Source of the DNA: Candidatus Methanolliviera sp. GoM_asphalt | GTDB taxonomy: Archaea > Halobacteriota > Methanoliparia > Methanoliparales > Methanoliparaceae | Direction of reading: 5' to 3' | NCBI GenBank assembly: GCA_902158745.1 | Contig: CABGHH010000115.1 | Location: 1-5,577, forward strand | DNA length: 5,577 nt | Shown: in pieces, positions 5,411 through 5,577 of the stretch | Layout: each line of letters begins with the position of its first letter | Numbering within the stretch: position 1 is the stretch's first letter | The notes under the pieces: model-generated | What the model saw: the letters and a program-made list of their open reading frames with translations, nothing else | The model's database searches: none | Told to the model about the DNA's origin: nothing | Position numbers and translations under genes: made by a program

Positions 5411-5450
5411 TGAGAGGACGTAGGGGGGAAGTTCCCCTGCGTTACTCACC
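5411..5450 (+). ncRNA. Group II intron domain VI and 3' splice site of the inner intron
   Basis: After a short linker the strand folds as GAG-agg-ACG-t-AGGGG, loop, CCCCT-g-CGT-tA-CTC. The unpaired A at 5444 sits where the branch-point adenosine is expected, 6-7 bases before the 3' end (CAC or CACC). The next base, 5451, is the first base of another copy of the same intron. Confidence 0.7.
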
Positions 5451-5577
5451 GTGTGCCACGAAGCTGCACGAGAGATGAGGGTTTGGCCCCTCGAAGCCTG
5501 CTTGCAGGAGCAGGCTTCAAACCGCCTTAAGCTGCTGTGGTTAAAAGCCATGGTGGTGAGCGTTAAGGAAAAGGTCC
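5451..5577 (+). mobile_element. Start of a second, identical copy of the inner intron (127 nt, cut by window end)
   Basis: From GTGTGCCACG at 5451 to the window end the sequence is identical to 4828-4954 over all 127 bases. The bases before the two copies differ (T at 4827, C at 5450), so the repeat starts exactly at the intron's 5' end. It stands head-to-tail with the first copy, with no exon sequence between them if the first ends at 5450. The length and location at the sequence end make an assembly overlap a serious alternative to a true tandem insertion. Confidence 0.8.

Larger units (their letters stand above)
4828..5450 (+). mobile_element. Inner ORF-less group II intron (about 623 nt) nested in the outer intron's RT gene
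   Basis: A complete, ORF-less group II ribozyme. It begins GTGTGCCACG, fitting the GTGYG 5' consensus, directly after the YADD codons. Near the 5' end is a 9-bp hairpin GAAGCCTGC...GCAGGCTTC (4870-4895) enclosed by GGTTTG/CAAACC. The 3' end carries domain V (5377-5410) and a domain VI hairpin (ACG-AGGGG...CCCCT-CGT) with a candidate branch-point A at 5444, seven bases from the end if the intron stops at 5450 (5449 is possible). Having no reverse transcriptase, it must be spliced and moved by a protein supplied in trans. Candidate exon contacts: GATCAT (4965-4970, repeated at 4976-4981) can pair with exon ATGATT (4822-4827), including one G-U. Long ORFs seen in it on either strand carry no recognisable domain and are by-products of the structured RNA. 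Confidence 0.88.
3500..5577 (+). mobile_element. Outer group II intron, 5' part (ribozyme domains I-III and start of its maturase), interrupted by a second intron
   Basis: A retroelement consisting of a self-splicing RNA and its own reverse transcriptase/maturase. From about 3500 to 4010 the DNA has the look of group II domains I-III: the hairpin CAGAGGG-TTAAAA-TCCCTTCTG near the start, GAATCTGAAGAGCC, GAAGTACAAGCGAACC, TCGGACGGACTCATAGTAGC near domain III, and GGGAGGATAAAACACCG before the ORF. The maturase follows in what would be domain IV. The 5' boundary is placed at GTGCCTCG (3500), which fits the GTGYG consensus only partly and may be off by several bases. Nothing of the 3' half is seen: the nested intron begins at 4828 and its repeat runs to the window end, so domains V and VI and the 3' exon are outside. 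Confidence 0.82.

Noticed and set aside
4971..5551. Long ORFs on both strands inside the inner intron
   Set aside because: They overlap the ribozyme, including domain V, and contain no RT or LAGLIDADG motifs; high GC in stems keeps frames open by chance.

Overview
The window looks like part of the genome of an anaerobic archaeon, most likely a methanogen- or ANME-type euryarchaeote of the Methanosarcinales/Syntrophoarchaeia kind; this is inference. The support is anaerobic (cobalt-early) cobalamin genes with archaeal-style protein sequences, AT-rich archaeal TATA boxes with very short leaders, T-rich ends after genes, and a group II intron nested in another intron's reverse transcriptase, a habit known from methanogenic archaea. 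All protein genes in the first 3.3 kb lie on the minus strand; the intron material after about 3.5 kb lies on the plus strand.

Minus-strand region, in order of transcription (right to left): a small winged-helix DNA-binding protein whose first 12 codons are out of frame through one extra T in an 8-T run (2983-3298); a stand-alone CbiG C-terminal domain (2459-2842); an intergenic repeat bounded by inverted GGACGCAGAT-type ends (2288-2417); a CbiH-CbiC fusion (849-2237); a two-gene cassette of a BrnT/RelE-like toxin candidate and an unrecognised small partner (541-816, 279-530); and the N-terminal 89 codons of CbiD, cut by the window edge (1-269). CbiG, CbiH, CbiC and CbiD act in one pathway: CbiH methylates C17 and contracts the ring, CbiG opens the lactone and releases the C2 unit, CbiD methylates C1, and CbiC moves the C11 methyl to C12 to give cobyrinate. 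The toxin-like pair interrupts this gene set.

Plus-strand region: after about 200 bp of non-coding DNA containing a strong hairpin (3471-3495), a group II intron begins near 3500. Its ribozyme domains I-III occupy about 3500-4010, followed by its maturase/reverse transcriptase from 4023. The RT runs intact through motifs RT1 to RT5 and is interrupted one base after the YADD codons by a second, ORF-less group II intron of about 623 nt (4828-5450) with a textbook 34-nt domain V (5377-5410). Immediately after its 3' end, a second copy of the same intron begins at 5451 and runs to the window end. The repeated stretch is exactly 127 nt and identical. It is either a real tandem intron (or intron circle) junction or an assembly-graph artefact; 127 is a common assembler k-mer length. 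The rest of the outer RT and the outer intron's domains V and VI lie outside the window.

The most useful leads are the nested introns with the head-to-tail junction, the frameshifted regulator, the missing catalytic His in the CbiC half, the stand-alone CbiG_C, the toxin-like cassette in the cobalamin cluster, and the inverted-repeat element in front of the cbiHC promoter.
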